From Ruminococcus sp. (GTDB taxonomy: Bacteria > Bacillota > Clostridia > Oscillospirales > Ruminococcaceae): a stretch of 32,506 nucleotides of DNA. The stretch is from contig NZ_DXUU01000035.1 in NCBI RefSeq assembly GCF_019417665.1, forward strand, positions 1 through 32,506, given 5' to 3'. The notes under the pieces are model-generated. The model saw only the letters and a list, made by a program, of their open reading frames with translations, was not told the DNA's origin and searched no databases. Of the stretch, positions 16,866-24,460 are shown in pieces. Position 1 is the first letter of the stretch. Each line of letters starts with the position of its first letter. A program made the position numbers and the translations under genes.

Positions 16866-16894
16866 ATAAAAAGCACCGCCGGAGCGATGCTTTT
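16866..16894 (-). terminator. Intrinsic terminator directly after the toxin gene
   Basis: An 11-bp minus-strand stem (16869-16879 with 16884-16894, one G-U pair) closes a 4-base loop and is followed by CTTTTTATATA. With the next hairpin it makes a tandem terminator pair on the same strand as the late phage transcript. Confidence 0.75.
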
Positions 16895-16910
16895 ATAATG
16901 ATGAAATTGT

Positions 16911-17228
16911 TTATTCTTCGTCCTTAAAAAGAACACGCATATAATCGCTTTTGCCATAGAGGACTCTGTCGATGTATACATCAGTTCTGTTTGTGCGATA
17001 AAATGCCATATAGTTTCCGTGGATGACATAACGATAGCCGCTGTTCAATCCAGAAAGAAAATAAAGCGGCGTACCCATTTCAGGTTGCTCTGCCAGCATA
17101 TCCACAGCATTCATGATACCATCAATCGTATTCTGTGCAGCAATAGGATTGCAAAGGCTCTGAGAAATATATGTCCAGATTTCATCAAGGTCATTCAGTG
17201 CAATCGGGGAATAATGTATCTCAGCCAT
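16911..17228 (-). CDS. RelE/ParE-superfamily toxin
   Basis: The 105-residue protein has the RelE/ParE fold signature: IHYSPIALNDLDEIWTYIS at the N-terminus, GTPLYFLSGLNSGYRYVIHG in the middle and VYIDRVLYGKSDYMRVLF at the end. ParE members poison gyrase and RelE members cut mRNA on ribosomes; the sequence alone does not decide which. The gene overlaps the upstream antitoxin gene by 8 bases, the usual coupling in type II modules. Two terminators follow it. The module lies between gpGT and the tape measure and is probably an acquired stabilisation or phage-exclusion cassette (inference). Confidence 0.88.
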   Translation of the reverse strand: MAEIHYSPIALNDLDEIWTYISQSLCNPIAAQNTIDGIMNAVDMLAEQPEMGTPLYFLSGLNSGYRYVIHGNYMAFYRTNRTDVYIDRVLYGKSDYMRVLFKDEE

Positions 17229-17487
17229 TTGATTTTCTCCTGAAATGTTCCCTTACATCATCGGATGATAGCCATCCCTGTTCTTCACCGGCTTTTCTGC
17301 CTTTTTCCAGCTCGCACATCAGACGAAGGGCAGCCTTTGTCTTTTCATATTCTTCCTGTTCAGCGATATCAACAATTGCATAGCAACCTCTGCCGTTTTT
17401 CGTCAGATAAACAGGTGCGCCGAAAGCAACATCCTGTAAAACAGCGGAATAGTTTCTTAAATCGGAAATCGGTTTAATCGTCGGCAT
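17221..17487 (-). CDS. Phd/YefM-type antitoxin
   Basis: The 88-residue protein has the Phd/YefM N-terminal DNA-binding domain (IKPISDLRNYSAVLQDV, then GAPVYLTKNGRGCYAIVDI). Its charged C-terminal tail should bind and neutralise the toxin encoded next. It is expected to repress its own promoter together with the toxin. A GAAAGGG ribosome binding site lies about 10 bases before the ATG. The gene has its own promoter and overlaps the toxin gene by 8 bases. Confidence 0.87.
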   Translation of the reverse strand: MPTIKPISDLRNYSAVLQDVAFGAPVYLTKNGRGCYAIVDIAEQEEYEKTKAALRLMCELEKGRKAGEEQGWLSSDDVREHFRRKSNG

Positions 17488-17508
17488 AGAAACACGCCCT
17501 TTCTTTTA

Positions 17509-17547
17509 GGTTACTTCTATTATAACCGATTTTTACGCAAAAGTCAA
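17509..17547 (-). promoter_or_regulatory. Promoter of the toxin-antitoxin operon with overlapping inverted repeat
   Basis: Minus strand: -35 TTGACT (complement of 17542-17547), a 17-bp spacer, -10 TATAAT (complement of 17519-17524). An inverted repeat GGTTA/TAACC (17509-17513 / 17523-17527) overlaps the -10 and is a plausible antitoxin operator. The promoter starts within 30 bases after the gpGT stop. Confidence 0.8.
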
Positions 17548-17572
17548 CATCAAGTTTTACTGCGAATTTCAC

Positions 17573-18114
17573 TTAAAATTGATCGAAGTCAGACTGCTGT
17601 GCCTTATAATCATACTTCACATCATCATTCTCCCGTTCGGTAAACATATCATTCACCAGCCCAATCGTCAACAATTCCAGATCGCCTATTGACAGACCTA
17701 ATTGCACACATCGCAACAGAAAAAGCGGTGTCGTCATTTCTCTGTCAATCGGGCGATGTTTTTTTTAGATTCCACCTGCGTTTCGATGTTCAGTCCCCAA
17801 AGTTCAATCAGTTGTGGGAGAATTTCATAAATACTGAACGTGTTAAATTTCTCAAGCCAATCATCCGGAGAGGAAGGAACATTGTCAGGGTCAGCGTGTT
17901 TTGCCATGATATAGGCGATATTCTCAAAGACTTCAAGGCTCTCAATGTCCAGTCCGGAGTTATCAGTATCACCTTCGGATACAGATTTCTGTAGTGCAGC
18001 AAAATCCTTGTAAATGTCTCTTCCCAATTTCAGACGGTATAATCTTGGCACTGCAGCGCTTGCCTTAAATGGTACTTCTATCCCGTCCACCAGAATATTT
18101 TTCTTGATTGCCAT
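17573..18114 (-). CDS. gpGT tail assembly chaperone made by -1 ribosomal frameshift
   Basis: The minus strand carries the slippery heptamer A_AAA_AAC (complement of 17758-17764) in phase with the gpG frame at codons 118-119. Shifting by -1 opens a 62-residue extension that ends at 17573 and reads MTTPLFLLRCVQLGLS, LELLTIGLVNDMFTE and finally SDFDQF. This is the typical gpT sequence of siphophages. The product would be 180 residues. gpG and gpGT together chaperone the tape measure during tail assembly, and the minor frameshifted form is required in model phages. Normally the tape measure gene follows directly, but here the toxin-antitoxin module intervenes. Confidence 0.88.
17734..18114 (-). 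CDS. gpG-type tail assembly chaperone (unshifted form)
   Basis: The 126-residue protein is the major product of the chaperone gene, ending SKKNIARLTEK when the ribosome does not slip. It lies between the major tail protein and the tape measure, the usual place for gpG-type chaperones. RLYRLKLGRDIYKDF near residue 25 and SIYEILPQLIELWGLN near 93 fit the family. AAGGGGTG precedes the ATG. Its last nine codons overlap the -1 frame extension that creates gpGT. Confidence 0.88.
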   Translation of the reverse strand: MAIKKNILVDGIEVPFKASAAVPRLYRLKLGRDIYKDFAALQKSVSEGDTDNSGLDIESLEVFENIAYIMAKHADPDNVPSSPDDWLEKFNTFSIYEILPQLIELWGLNIETQVESKKNIARLTEK

Positions 18115-18125
18115 AGAATCACCCC

Positions 18126-18749
18126 TTACGATTTCGTTGTGGTCGTTGTTGTCGTGGTCTTCACAGATGTATCCGGATTATACGGCATTTTATACCAGTT
18201 GTTGTAGGTGGTTTCGTCTGTTTCTTCACAGGTTTTCGCCTTCACCAAGCCTGTCGGAAGTGCCGTTGCTGTGAGAGACAGTGTTTCTGTCTTAACCTCA
18301 GTAGAATCTTCTGTTGTCTGCCCTTCTGTTGCAGGACGGCTTGCACTGCAGCAGTAGAGGACGTGACGAATCTTGTGCTTGTCACCGGAGAACTCAAACA
18401 TCAATGCAAACTGCGCAGGTTCTGCATCATTCTGTTCTACAAGCACACCATGGTTATCCAGAATTTCACCAAGAATTTCTGTGGCAAATTCTGTGGTAAC
18501 AAGCGCCACTTCGAGATCGCCCTCATAACCGGAATTGTTATTGATGACGTAATACACCCCATTGTCGGCATAGAAATTTTCGTTGCCGCCGTTGGCATCA
18601 ATAGACAATGAAACTGCACCAGGAAGGCTTACGGATTCGCCATATGCCGGCACCGTCTTGTTTCCATCAGAATCTTCGCCCCATTGGATAATCTTTGCCC
18701 AATGCACATTGGACAAGCCAAATTTCACCTTGTTTCTTTTCTTTGCCAT
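18126..18749 (-). CDS. Major tail protein, phi13 family
   Basis: The 207-residue protein is the tail tube subunit. The opening MAKKRNKVKFGLSNVHWAKI and the central GYEGDLEVALVTTEFATEIL match the phi13-type major tail proteins of Gram-positive siphophages. The C-terminus is odd: after the Asp-Thr-Ser-Val-Lys segment it ends in a run of eight threonines plus Lys-Ser, encoded by an ACN-rich tract, probably a disordered tail exposed on the tube or a simple-repeat expansion. GGAGG precedes the start, and 3 bases separate it from the upstream connector gene. Confidence 0.9.
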   Translation of the reverse strand: MAKKRNKVKFGLSNVHWAKIIQWGEDSDGNKTVPAYGESVSLPGAVSLSIDANGGNENFYADNGVYYVINNNSGYEGDLEVALVTTEFATEILGEILDNHGVLVEQNDAEPAQFALMFEFSGDKHKIRHVLYCCSASRPATEGQTTEDSTEVKTETLSLTATALPTGLVKAKTCEETDETTYNNWYKMPYNPDTSVKTTTTTTTTKS

Positions 18750-18752
18750 AAA

Positions 18753-19070
18753 TCAAACCTCCGTTTCGTAAAGTACTTCATAGAGCTTTTCTGACTCAAT
18801 CCATACCTCAGATTTGTTGTAAAAAATATGATGCTGTCTTAAAATATCCTCCACACGCTCTTCCGTTTCCGGGGATTTTTCATCGGTGTACAATTCGATA
18901 TCCAGCATCTTAAAACTGTGATACATCAGATTATCTGCGCCGAATGTATGCTCTCCCGGAGAAAGAAAAAGCAGAAACGGAGGATTCGGACTTTCTCCCT
19001 CGGCAAAATGATGGTAAGAAAAGGGTAGTCCAATTTCCTGTATCATTTCGTTGATTTCTTCATAGGTCAT
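18753..19070 (-). CDS. Tail terminator/connector-like protein
   Basis: The 105-residue protein (opening MTYEEINEMIQEIGLPFSYH, with SPGEHTFGADNLMYHSFKML) lies between the HK97 gp10-like and major tail genes. That is the slot of the tail terminator or tail completion protein. Position and size support this call more than sequence does. The ATG overlaps the upstream stop in an ATGA, so translation is coupled. Confidence 0.7.
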   Translation of the reverse strand: MTYEEINEMIQEIGLPFSYHHFAEGESPNPPFLLFLSPGEHTFGADNLMYHSFKMLDIELYTDEKSPETEERVEDILRQHHIFYNKSEVWIESEKLYEVLYETEV

Positions 19071-19435
19071 GATAATGCCTTTCTGATAAGATTCTCCAGT
19101 AATTCTTCACCGTTCTGTTCAGCCGGAGCAATATGCGGTCGGGCAGCAACACGACCGCCGCCACGTTTGGCATGACCATGCTCCAGCAAATGTGCAAGCT
19201 GATAGCGATTTTTGGAATGCACCGTCATTTCAAGTGAATGACTGTTCTCACTGACCTTTTTCGTTGTCCAGCTTTTTGAATAAGCACCAGTGTCTTTCGG
19301 GGCATTGGAAGATATCTCTTTCTTGACTTCCGTAGCAGTTTTCCGGACTGCCTTTTTCATTTCTGTATCTGCAAGGTCTGCATATTCCTGCAATCCTTTC
19401 ATGATCTCAGATGCCATATCGTCAACAGAAGTCAT
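19067..19435 (-). CDS. HK97 gp10-family head-tail connector protein
   Basis: The 122-residue protein carries the gp10-like pattern: KKAVRKTATEVKKEISSNAP, DTGAYSKSWTTKK, then LAHLLEHGHAKRGGGRV and a C-terminal helix ENLIRKAL. Such proteins join the head-tail interface. The start at 19435 (MTSVDD) is preferred to an upstream in-frame start because it gives the usual 14-base overlap with the upstream gene. The ribosome binding site (AAAGG) is somewhat far, about 11 bases away, so the start is not certain. Confidence 0.82.
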   Translation of the reverse strand: MTSVDDMASEIMKGLQEYADLADTEMKKAVRKTATEVKKEISSNAPKDTGAYSKSWTTKKVSENSHSLEMTVHSKNRYQLAHLLEHGHAKRGGGRVAARPHIAPAEQNGEELLENLIRKALS

Positions 19436-19775
19436 CGCAATCACCAGCCTTTCTTGTCCCTGCAACAATTTTCATATAGTCCAGTGATTTGTAATTCGGC
19501 AGAACGCCGTCTATGTTATAGGTCAGCCCACGGAACAGAATCTTGTGGGTTGTGGAATTGATACGCATGGTATCCGGTGTCTGCCGCACAGTAAATTCCA
19601 GAGAGATAACCTCTTTAGTCACGCCCGCTTCTGTGGTTTCAGAAGAAGATTTTACATTGACAGCAGCCCAGCAGGAGAATAATTCCTCCCACTGTGCCTT
19701 GTGGTTGCCGATGCTGTCAATTTTCGTGTTGTGCTCCAGAATGGTGATTCGCTGATTAAGATTTCCGATTTCCAT
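19422..19775 (-). CDS. Head-tail adaptor / head closure protein (SPP1 gp16-like)
   Basis: The 117-residue protein shows the classic head closure pattern: GNLNQRITILEHN at the start, FSCWAAVNVKSSSE in the middle and ISLEFTVRQTPD and YNIDGVLPNYKSLDYMKIVA later. These proteins seal the portal after packaging and dock the tail. The start overlaps the upstream stop in TGATG, so translation is coupled. Confidence 0.87.
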   Translation of the reverse strand: MEIGNLNQRITILEHNTKIDSIGNHKAQWEELFSCWAAVNVKSSSETTEAGVTKEVISLEFTVRQTPDTMRINSTTHKILFRGLTYNIDGVLPNYKSLDYMKIVAGTRKAGDCDDFC

Positions 19776-20047
19776 CAGATTACCCCCTCACGCTGTGCAA
19801 AAAGAATAGAACGGAGCGTTAGCGTCAACTTTTTATAATCCGCTGTATTGCGGTTTTCATAAAGATAGCCAAGTGCGAACAGCATAGCCGTCCGCACCGT
19901 ATCTTCATTTTGTGTAAGCTCTTCTTCGTCCATTCTGCCTACGTCCATGCACAGCTTTTTCGCTGTCAGAAGTAAGTCCTGAATCAGCTTGTCATCCTCG
20001 CAGTGATCTACACGAAGATAATTTTTTGCCTCTTGTAATGTTACCAC
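19775..20047 (-). CDS. Head-tail connector protein (HK97 gp6-like)
   Basis: The 90-residue helical protein has VTLQEAKNYLRVDHCEDDKL and AMLFALGYLYENRNTADYK, typical of gp6-like adaptor rings that bind the portal. The start is a GTG; the best upstream site is GGAG, so the exact start is less sure. It follows the capsid gene by 22 bases and overlaps the next gene by one base. Confidence 0.85.
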   Translation of the reverse strand: MVTLQEAKNYLRVDHCEDDKLIQDLLLTAKKLCMDVGRMDEEELTQNEDTVRTAMLFALGYLYENRNTADYKKLTLTLRSILFAQREGVI

Positions 20048-20069
20048 CCACTCCAGCCCCTTTCTGCTA

Positions 20070-21281
20070 TTATGCCTTTGTTGTGGATGTGCCCTTGATA
20101 GTCAATGTCTTTACAGCTTCTGGGAGAATCAGCTTTCCGTCAACACGCTGCGACGCTAGGAAACCAATCTGTCCGTTCATTGCAAACAACTCATTCAGAC
20201 GTTTAAGGGAACGTCCCTGTCTGTCGGCAATCCAGTAATAACTCATGTCACCAAATGCAATAGCCTTATTTCCGGCATCGGGTGTTGGTGCATACACAGA
20301 GGTCACATAAGGTCTGTTCAGAATAGTATCGGGAATGCCCTGTGAAACGGAAGGCTGCCACAAATAATTTCCGTTATTATCCTTAATCTTGCGGAGTGCT
20401 TTCAATGTCTGCTCGTTCAGCAACCATACAGCCTTTTTGCGATATGGACTTTTCAGAGAATAGAAAAGTTCCATCATATCGTCAAAAGTGATAGCTGCCC
20501 CGGCTGAAGTCGCACCGTTCTCCGCACCGCCTGTTGCGGCAAAAATACCGGTAGGTTTGCCCTTGCCGTCACCGATAAGGAATGCATCTTCCTCCTTGGT
20601 GCCGATTCTGCGGGCAAATTCCTTAGCAATGTAACTGGGCAGGTCAAAAACAGAATCGTTCAGAAGCTCCTCGGAAATCTTGATAGCAGTTCCCACCTTG
20701 TATGCAGAAAGTGCAATCTGACCGAAAGCATCATCGGAGAGGGTGTATGCTTCTTCCTCCTCCATCCAACATGCCTCGCCCTTCTGGGTAATAACCGGAA
20801 TTTTTCTGTCGCCGCTGGAAGTCTGAATTTTTGTGGCAAGAGGACGGAAAACATTTTCCTCTTCAAGTGAGTCAATCAACTTTTTCTCAAATTCATCGGG
20901 ACAGAGATAACCACCCTCGGAGTCAGTGCCGATCTGTAAATCATTACGAACATCAATGAAATTACGGTTGCGGATATTGTTCCAGAAAGCTTTGCTGTAG
21001 CTGTCCGATGCAGTGCCGGTCTTTTCTGTCTGTTCTGTATGTGCGCCGGGAGCAGATACAAGAGGTACAGACGTTGCAGCATTCATCTCTCGGCTAAGTT
21101 TTTCCTGTCGTTCAAGACGTTCAATTTCCTTGCCGTAAGCCACAATCTGCTGTTCCATATCATCATAAGTTTTGCTGTCCTCTTCGGAAAGCAGGCCACT
21201 GTCGTTACGCTTGGAGTCAAGAAAGTCTCTTGCATCGTCCCAAGCCTTTGCTCTTTTTTCTCTCAGTTCTTTAATAGTCAT
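20070..21281 (-). CDS. Major capsid protein, HK97 family
   Basis: The 403-residue protein forms the head shell. The first ~70 residues are a charged coiled coil (ELREKRAKAWDDARDFLDSK, then AYGKEIERLERQEKLSREM), expected to be the delta scaffolding domain removed by the upstream protease. A linker leads to the HK97-fold domain (TDSEGGYLCPDEFEKKLID, KEEDAFLIGDGKGKPTGIFA, SPYRKKAVWLLNEQTLKAL, YYWIADRQGRSLKRL). GGAGG precedes the ATG. The order portal, protease, capsid is the standard HK97 arrangement. Confidence 0.95.
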   Translation of the reverse strand: MTIKELREKRAKAWDDARDFLDSKRNDSGLLSEEDSKTYDDMEQQIVAYGKEIERLERQEKLSREMNAATSVPLVSAPGAHTEQTEKTGTASDSYSKAFWNNIRNRNFIDVRNDLQIGTDSEGGYLCPDEFEKKLIDSLEEENVFRPLATKIQTSSGDRKIPVITQKGEACWMEEEEAYTLSDDAFGQIALSAYKVGTAIKISEELLNDSVFDLPSYIAKEFARRIGTKEEDAFLIGDGKGKPTGIFAATGGAENGATSAGAAITFDDMMELFYSLKSPYRKKAVWLLNEQTLKALRKIKDNNGNYLWQPSVSQGIPDTILNRPYVTSVYAPTPDAGNKAIAFGDMSYYWIADRQGRSLKRLNELFAMNGQIGFLASQRVDGKLILPEAVKTLTIKGTSTTKA

Positions 21282-21297
21282 AAAAAATTCCTCCTTG

Positions 21298-22089
21298 TTA
21301 TTTCAGTAATGCCAGACGTTTATCCAGCTGATTTATGGGCACACCTTGCTGTGCAGATGCGGATATTTTCTGCATCAGTGATGCAGTAGTTTTTGAGGGA
21401 GAATAAATCATAGAATCGGGAGTTTTTCTTTGCTTGTCCGGTTTCTGTTCTTTCTCATTTTCATCTGGTTCTTCTGTAGGTTCTGTTTTCAATGGCTCAT
21501 CGTTTTCTTCCTCCTCATCGGGTTCAGCCTGTGGCTCATCTTTCTTGTCTGTAAAAAGAATACCATCAACAAACCCAAGCTGAAGCGCCTTTTTTGCGTT
21601 AAGCCAGGTTTCATCATCCATCATCTTTGCAATTTTATTTCTGCTGAGATGTGTTTTTTCTTCATAGGCATTGATGATAGATTCCTTTACTTCATCAAGA
21701 AGAGTAATAACTTTCTCCATTTCAGCCTTATTTCCCATTGCAATTGTACTGGGATTATGCACCATAAGCATACCTGTAGGTGAGATAAATGTTTCATCAC
21801 CTGCCATAGCAACAACTGATGCTGCAGATGCCGCAAGGCTGTCGATTTTCACGGTAATCTTTCCTTTGTGATTTCTGAGCATTGTATATATCTGACTTGC
21901 TGCGAACACATCGCCGCCTGGCGAGCAGAGCCAGACTGTCAGATTACCGGGGTGCTTGCTTAATTCATCTTTAAATAGTCCCGGTGTGATCTCGTCTCCG
22001 TACCAGGTACTGTCAGAGATAGGACCTTCAAAATAAAGTTCCGTTTCTCCTGTATCCTCATTCTTTATCCAGTTCCAGAATTTCTCCAT
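21298..22089 (-). CDS. ClpP-like prohead maturation protease (peptidase S14 family)
   Basis: The 263-residue protein is a ClpP-fold serine protease that trims the capsid delta domain. The catalytic serine is probably S88 (DSLAASAASVVAMAGD) and the histidine H111 (GMLMVHNPS). LCSPGGDVFAASQIY forms the oxyanion-hole strand. The C-terminal third (about 185-235) is a Glu/Pro-rich acidic linker, probably disordered. The start overlaps the end of the PAPS-reductase-like gene by 32 bases, and AGGAGG precedes it. Confidence 0.92.
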   Translation of the reverse strand: MEKFWNWIKNEDTGETELYFEGPISDSTWYGDEITPGLFKDELSKHPGNLTVWLCSPGGDVFAASQIYTMLRNHKGKITVKIDSLAASAASVVAMAGDETFISPTGMLMVHNPSTIAMGNKAEMEKVITLLDEVKESIINAYEEKTHLSRNKIAKMMDDETWLNAKKALQLGFVDGILFTDKKDEPQAEPDEEEENDEPLKTEPTEEPDENEKEQKPDKQRKTPDSMIYSPSKTTASLMQKISASAQQGVPINQLDKRLALLK

Positions 22090-23101
22090 TTGGGGTTTCC
22101 TCCTTTTTGTAATTTACGCCAATATAGTCCAGAACCTTTCCAAGTCCCAGACCTTTGTTATCCGGAAGCCACACGCCGCTTTCATCTGTTCCTCCGCCTA
22201 TACAATAGTTATACAGTTTCGGGTGGGTTGCCGCCAGTTTCTGAAAACGGTTCGGCTCTTTTTCAAGATGACAGCCAAACATACAAAAAACGCAGCCTGT
22301 TCGGTCTGCGCCTGTGGTTTTGTATTTTCCATTTTCATCTATGTAAATATCGCCATATACCTCTTTGGCGTATGGGATTTTGTAAGTGTAAATATATTGT
22401 AGAACGTCCTGTTCTGTCCAGAATGACATAGGCTGTGAGCGAGGACGCTTTGCATCAAAAGCATTGCAGCCATGAATCAGCCACTGTTCTTTTCGGAGAC
22501 GACTTTCACAAGCCATTGTTGCTACAATAGGAACCCTGCCTGTTTCTTTTTCATACTGTTTCATGGGATTTTTCTTCATAACAGTGCAGCATTCGGAAGA
22601 ACAGTTAAAAGGTGCGTCAAGTAGGTACTTCCATTTTTCACAGTTATACTGACTTTTCTGACCATTCTTATCAACTGCAAGACCGCACAGCTTTTTGTAA
22701 TCTCCGTGTGATTCCTCACGTCCTTCAGCAATTGCTTTCTTCGCATACTGCACACGCCTTGCCACTTCTTTTGAAATGACAGGATAACCATATTTTTCGA
22801 TAACCTGTCGAAAGGTCATCTTCGGGCGTATAATCGTTACATTTTCACAGCTTTTAACAAAGGCTTTGATTTCGGGATATTCAAGTCCGGTATCACAAAA
22901 GACTGACGGAATGTCATATACGCCTGGAGTTTTGCTGATAATGTCACGCAGCACTACAGAATCCTTTCCGCCTGAGAAACTGCAGTATATATCACCGCCG
23001 TAATGATTATACCAATCCCGTATGCGATTTTCTGTCATTCGTATTTTAATATCAAGGGGCAGGGACTGCATCTGATAAAGCTCACTTATCTGATGTTTCA
23101 T
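22058..23101 (-). CDS. PAPS-reductase-like (DndC/CysH-type) protein
   Basis: The 347-residue protein has the adenosine-phosphosulfate-reductase/ATP pyrophosphatase fold. The P-loop is SFSGGKDSVVLRD (about 41-53), followed by FCDTGLEYPEI. Cysteines cluster in FNCSSECC and TGCVFCMFGC, suggestive of a metal or iron-sulfur centre as in DndC. Similar genes occur in the head modules of Firmicute phages; their role is unsettled, with nucleotide or DNA modification and sulfur metabolism both possible. The start at 23101 is chosen for the short overlap with portal and the GGCGGTG site; upstream ATGs would overlap portal further. It is overlapped at its end by the protease gene. Confidence 0.85.
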   Translation of the reverse strand: MKHQISELYQMQSLPLDIKIRMTENRIRDWYNHYGGDIYCSFSGGKDSVVLRDIISKTPGVYDIPSVFCDTGLEYPEIKAFVKSCENVTIIRPKMTFRQVIEKYGYPVISKEVARRVQYAKKAIAEGREESHGDYKKLCGLAVDKNGQKSQYNCEKWKYLLDAPFNCSSECCTVMKKNPMKQYEKETGRVPIVATMACESRLRKEQWLIHGCNAFDAKRPRSQPMSFWTEQDVLQYIYTYKIPYAKEVYGDIYIDENGKYKTTGADRTGCVFCMFGCHLEKEPNRFQKLAATHPKLYNYCIGGGTDESGVWLPDNKGLGLGKVLDYIGVNYKKEETPNGEILELDKE

Positions 23102-24347
23102 TGCTGTTTTCACCGCCCTTCTGTTCATAAGCCGCCCCAGCTTCAGAAAGTTTTGTAAACGAACCATTACAGAGGTACAAGTCGCCGCCTTCTTCGTCAG
23201 GAATCATATTCATATCTTCAAGTTCTCGGATGTCATTCGCCGACATCCAGCCGTTCTGACGTGCTGTGGCATAGCCCTGCATTCTGGAAGCATAATCACC
23301 ACGAAGTAATCCGTCAACATTGAATTTAATGAAATACTGTCCTTTTTCAGAATCTGTAAGCAATGCTTTCATAAGTCCCTGTTCCCAACGTACAATCCAG
23401 GGGTCAAGGCTGTATTTCACGAAATCAAGTGACAGGTGTTCAACATTTGAAAATGTGGCATGGTCAAGGTCGCCAATCATATGGAGAGGTACTCTGTATA
23501 GCCTTGCGATTTCTTCAATCTGAAACTTTCTGGTTTCAAGGAACTGAGCCTCATTATTCGGAATTGCAATGGGAGTAAATTTCATGCCTTCTTCGAGGAC
23601 TGCAACCTTGTGGGCGTTTCTGCCGCCATAGGCTCTCTGCCATGCGTCACGCACACGCTCCGGATTTTTTATAACTCCTGGGTGTTCAAGTACACCGCTT
23701 GGAGATGCTCCGTTTCCGAAAAATGACGCACCATACTCCTCGCAGGCTATAGAAATACCGATTGCATTTTTAGCAAGTGCAATCGGAGAATATCCTACCA
23801 ATCCATCAAATCCAAGTCCTGGAATATGCAGTACTTCGTCGGCGTAGAGAACAATGTCACCTTGTTCTTTCATATTCGGATTCTGCTCATCATAACGGCT
23901 GTAAATATATATCAAGCGGTTTTTATCGTCACGGTCTACTTTCATCTTGTCGGGCATCAATGGATACAGTCCGATAACATCACCTCTGCCGTTTCGGATA
24001 ATCTGTGCATAGGCATTGCCGTAAATCAGCAGATGGCTCATCAGTGTTTCACGGAATACAAATGATGTCATTTCAGGATTAGGCTGGTCGTGAAGCAAAA
24101 AGTAAAGCGGGTGATTTGGCACTCGCTCTTTTCCTTTATCGTTGTATTTGTACACATGAAGCGGTAATTGTGCGATTGCCTCCGACAGCACTCTCACGCA
24201 GGCATAAACCGCAATATGCTGTAAGGCTGTTCTGTCGGTGACACGTTTACCGCTGTTGGCTCGTCCGAAGAAATATGTATAGGACGGGCTGTCGTAACTG
24301 TTCTGTGGCTTATCTCTGGACTTGAATAGTCCTGTGAAAATACCCAT
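23082..24347 (-). CDS. Phage portal protein, HK97 family
   Basis: The 421-residue protein forms the dodecameric DNA gate. Family stretches are IAVYACVRVLSEAIAQLPLH, HPLYFLLHDQPNPEMTSF, LLIYGNAYAQIIRNGRGDV, and RLYRVPLHMIGDLDHATFSN with SLDFVKYSLDPWIVRWEQ. GAAAGGAG precedes the ATG. Normally it follows the terminase closely. Here an opposite-strand oxidoreductase gene separates them by more than 1 kb. Confidence 0.94.
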   Translation of the reverse strand: MGIFTGLFKSRDKPQNSYDSPSYTYFFGRANSGKRVTDRTALQHIAVYACVRVLSEAIAQLPLHVYKYNDKGKERVPNHPLYFLLHDQPNPEMTSFVFRETLMSHLLIYGNAYAQIIRNGRGDVIGLYPLMPDKMKVDRDDKNRLIYIYSRYDEQNPNMKEQGDIVLYADEVLHIPGLGFDGLVGYSPIALAKNAIGISIACEEYGASFFGNGASPSGVLEHPGVIKNPERVRDAWQRAYGGRNAHKVAVLEEGMKFTPIAIPNNEAQFLETRKFQIEEIARLYRVPLHMIGDLDHATFSNVEHLSLDFVKYSLDPWIVRWEQGLMKALLTDSEKGQYFIKFNVDGLLRGDYASRMQGYATARQNGWMSANDIRELEDMNMIPDEEGGDLYLCNGSFTKLSEAGAAYEQKGGENSNETSDK

Positions 24348-24366
24348 AGAAATCAGCTCCTTTCAG

Positions 24367-24460
24367 TTGACTTTGAAGGTATGGGTGTGGTATAATATGC
24401 TAAACAGAATGTAGAGCGGTTGCTCTACAAATCGGAATTTGATTTTAGGGAGGAATTAAG
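24367..24460 (+). promoter_or_regulatory. Promoter and hairpin leader of the oxidoreductase (shared leader, copy 2)
   Basis: The promoter has -35 TTGACT (24367-24372), an 18-bp spacer and an extended -10 (TGG) TATAAT (24391-24396). The leader forms an 8-bp stem TGTAGAGC/GCTCTACA (24410-24417 / 24422-24429) with a GGTT loop. AAATCGGAATTTG (24429-24441) follows, then AGGGAGG before the ATG at 24461. It matches the kinase leader at 12621-12670. Confidence 0.87.
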
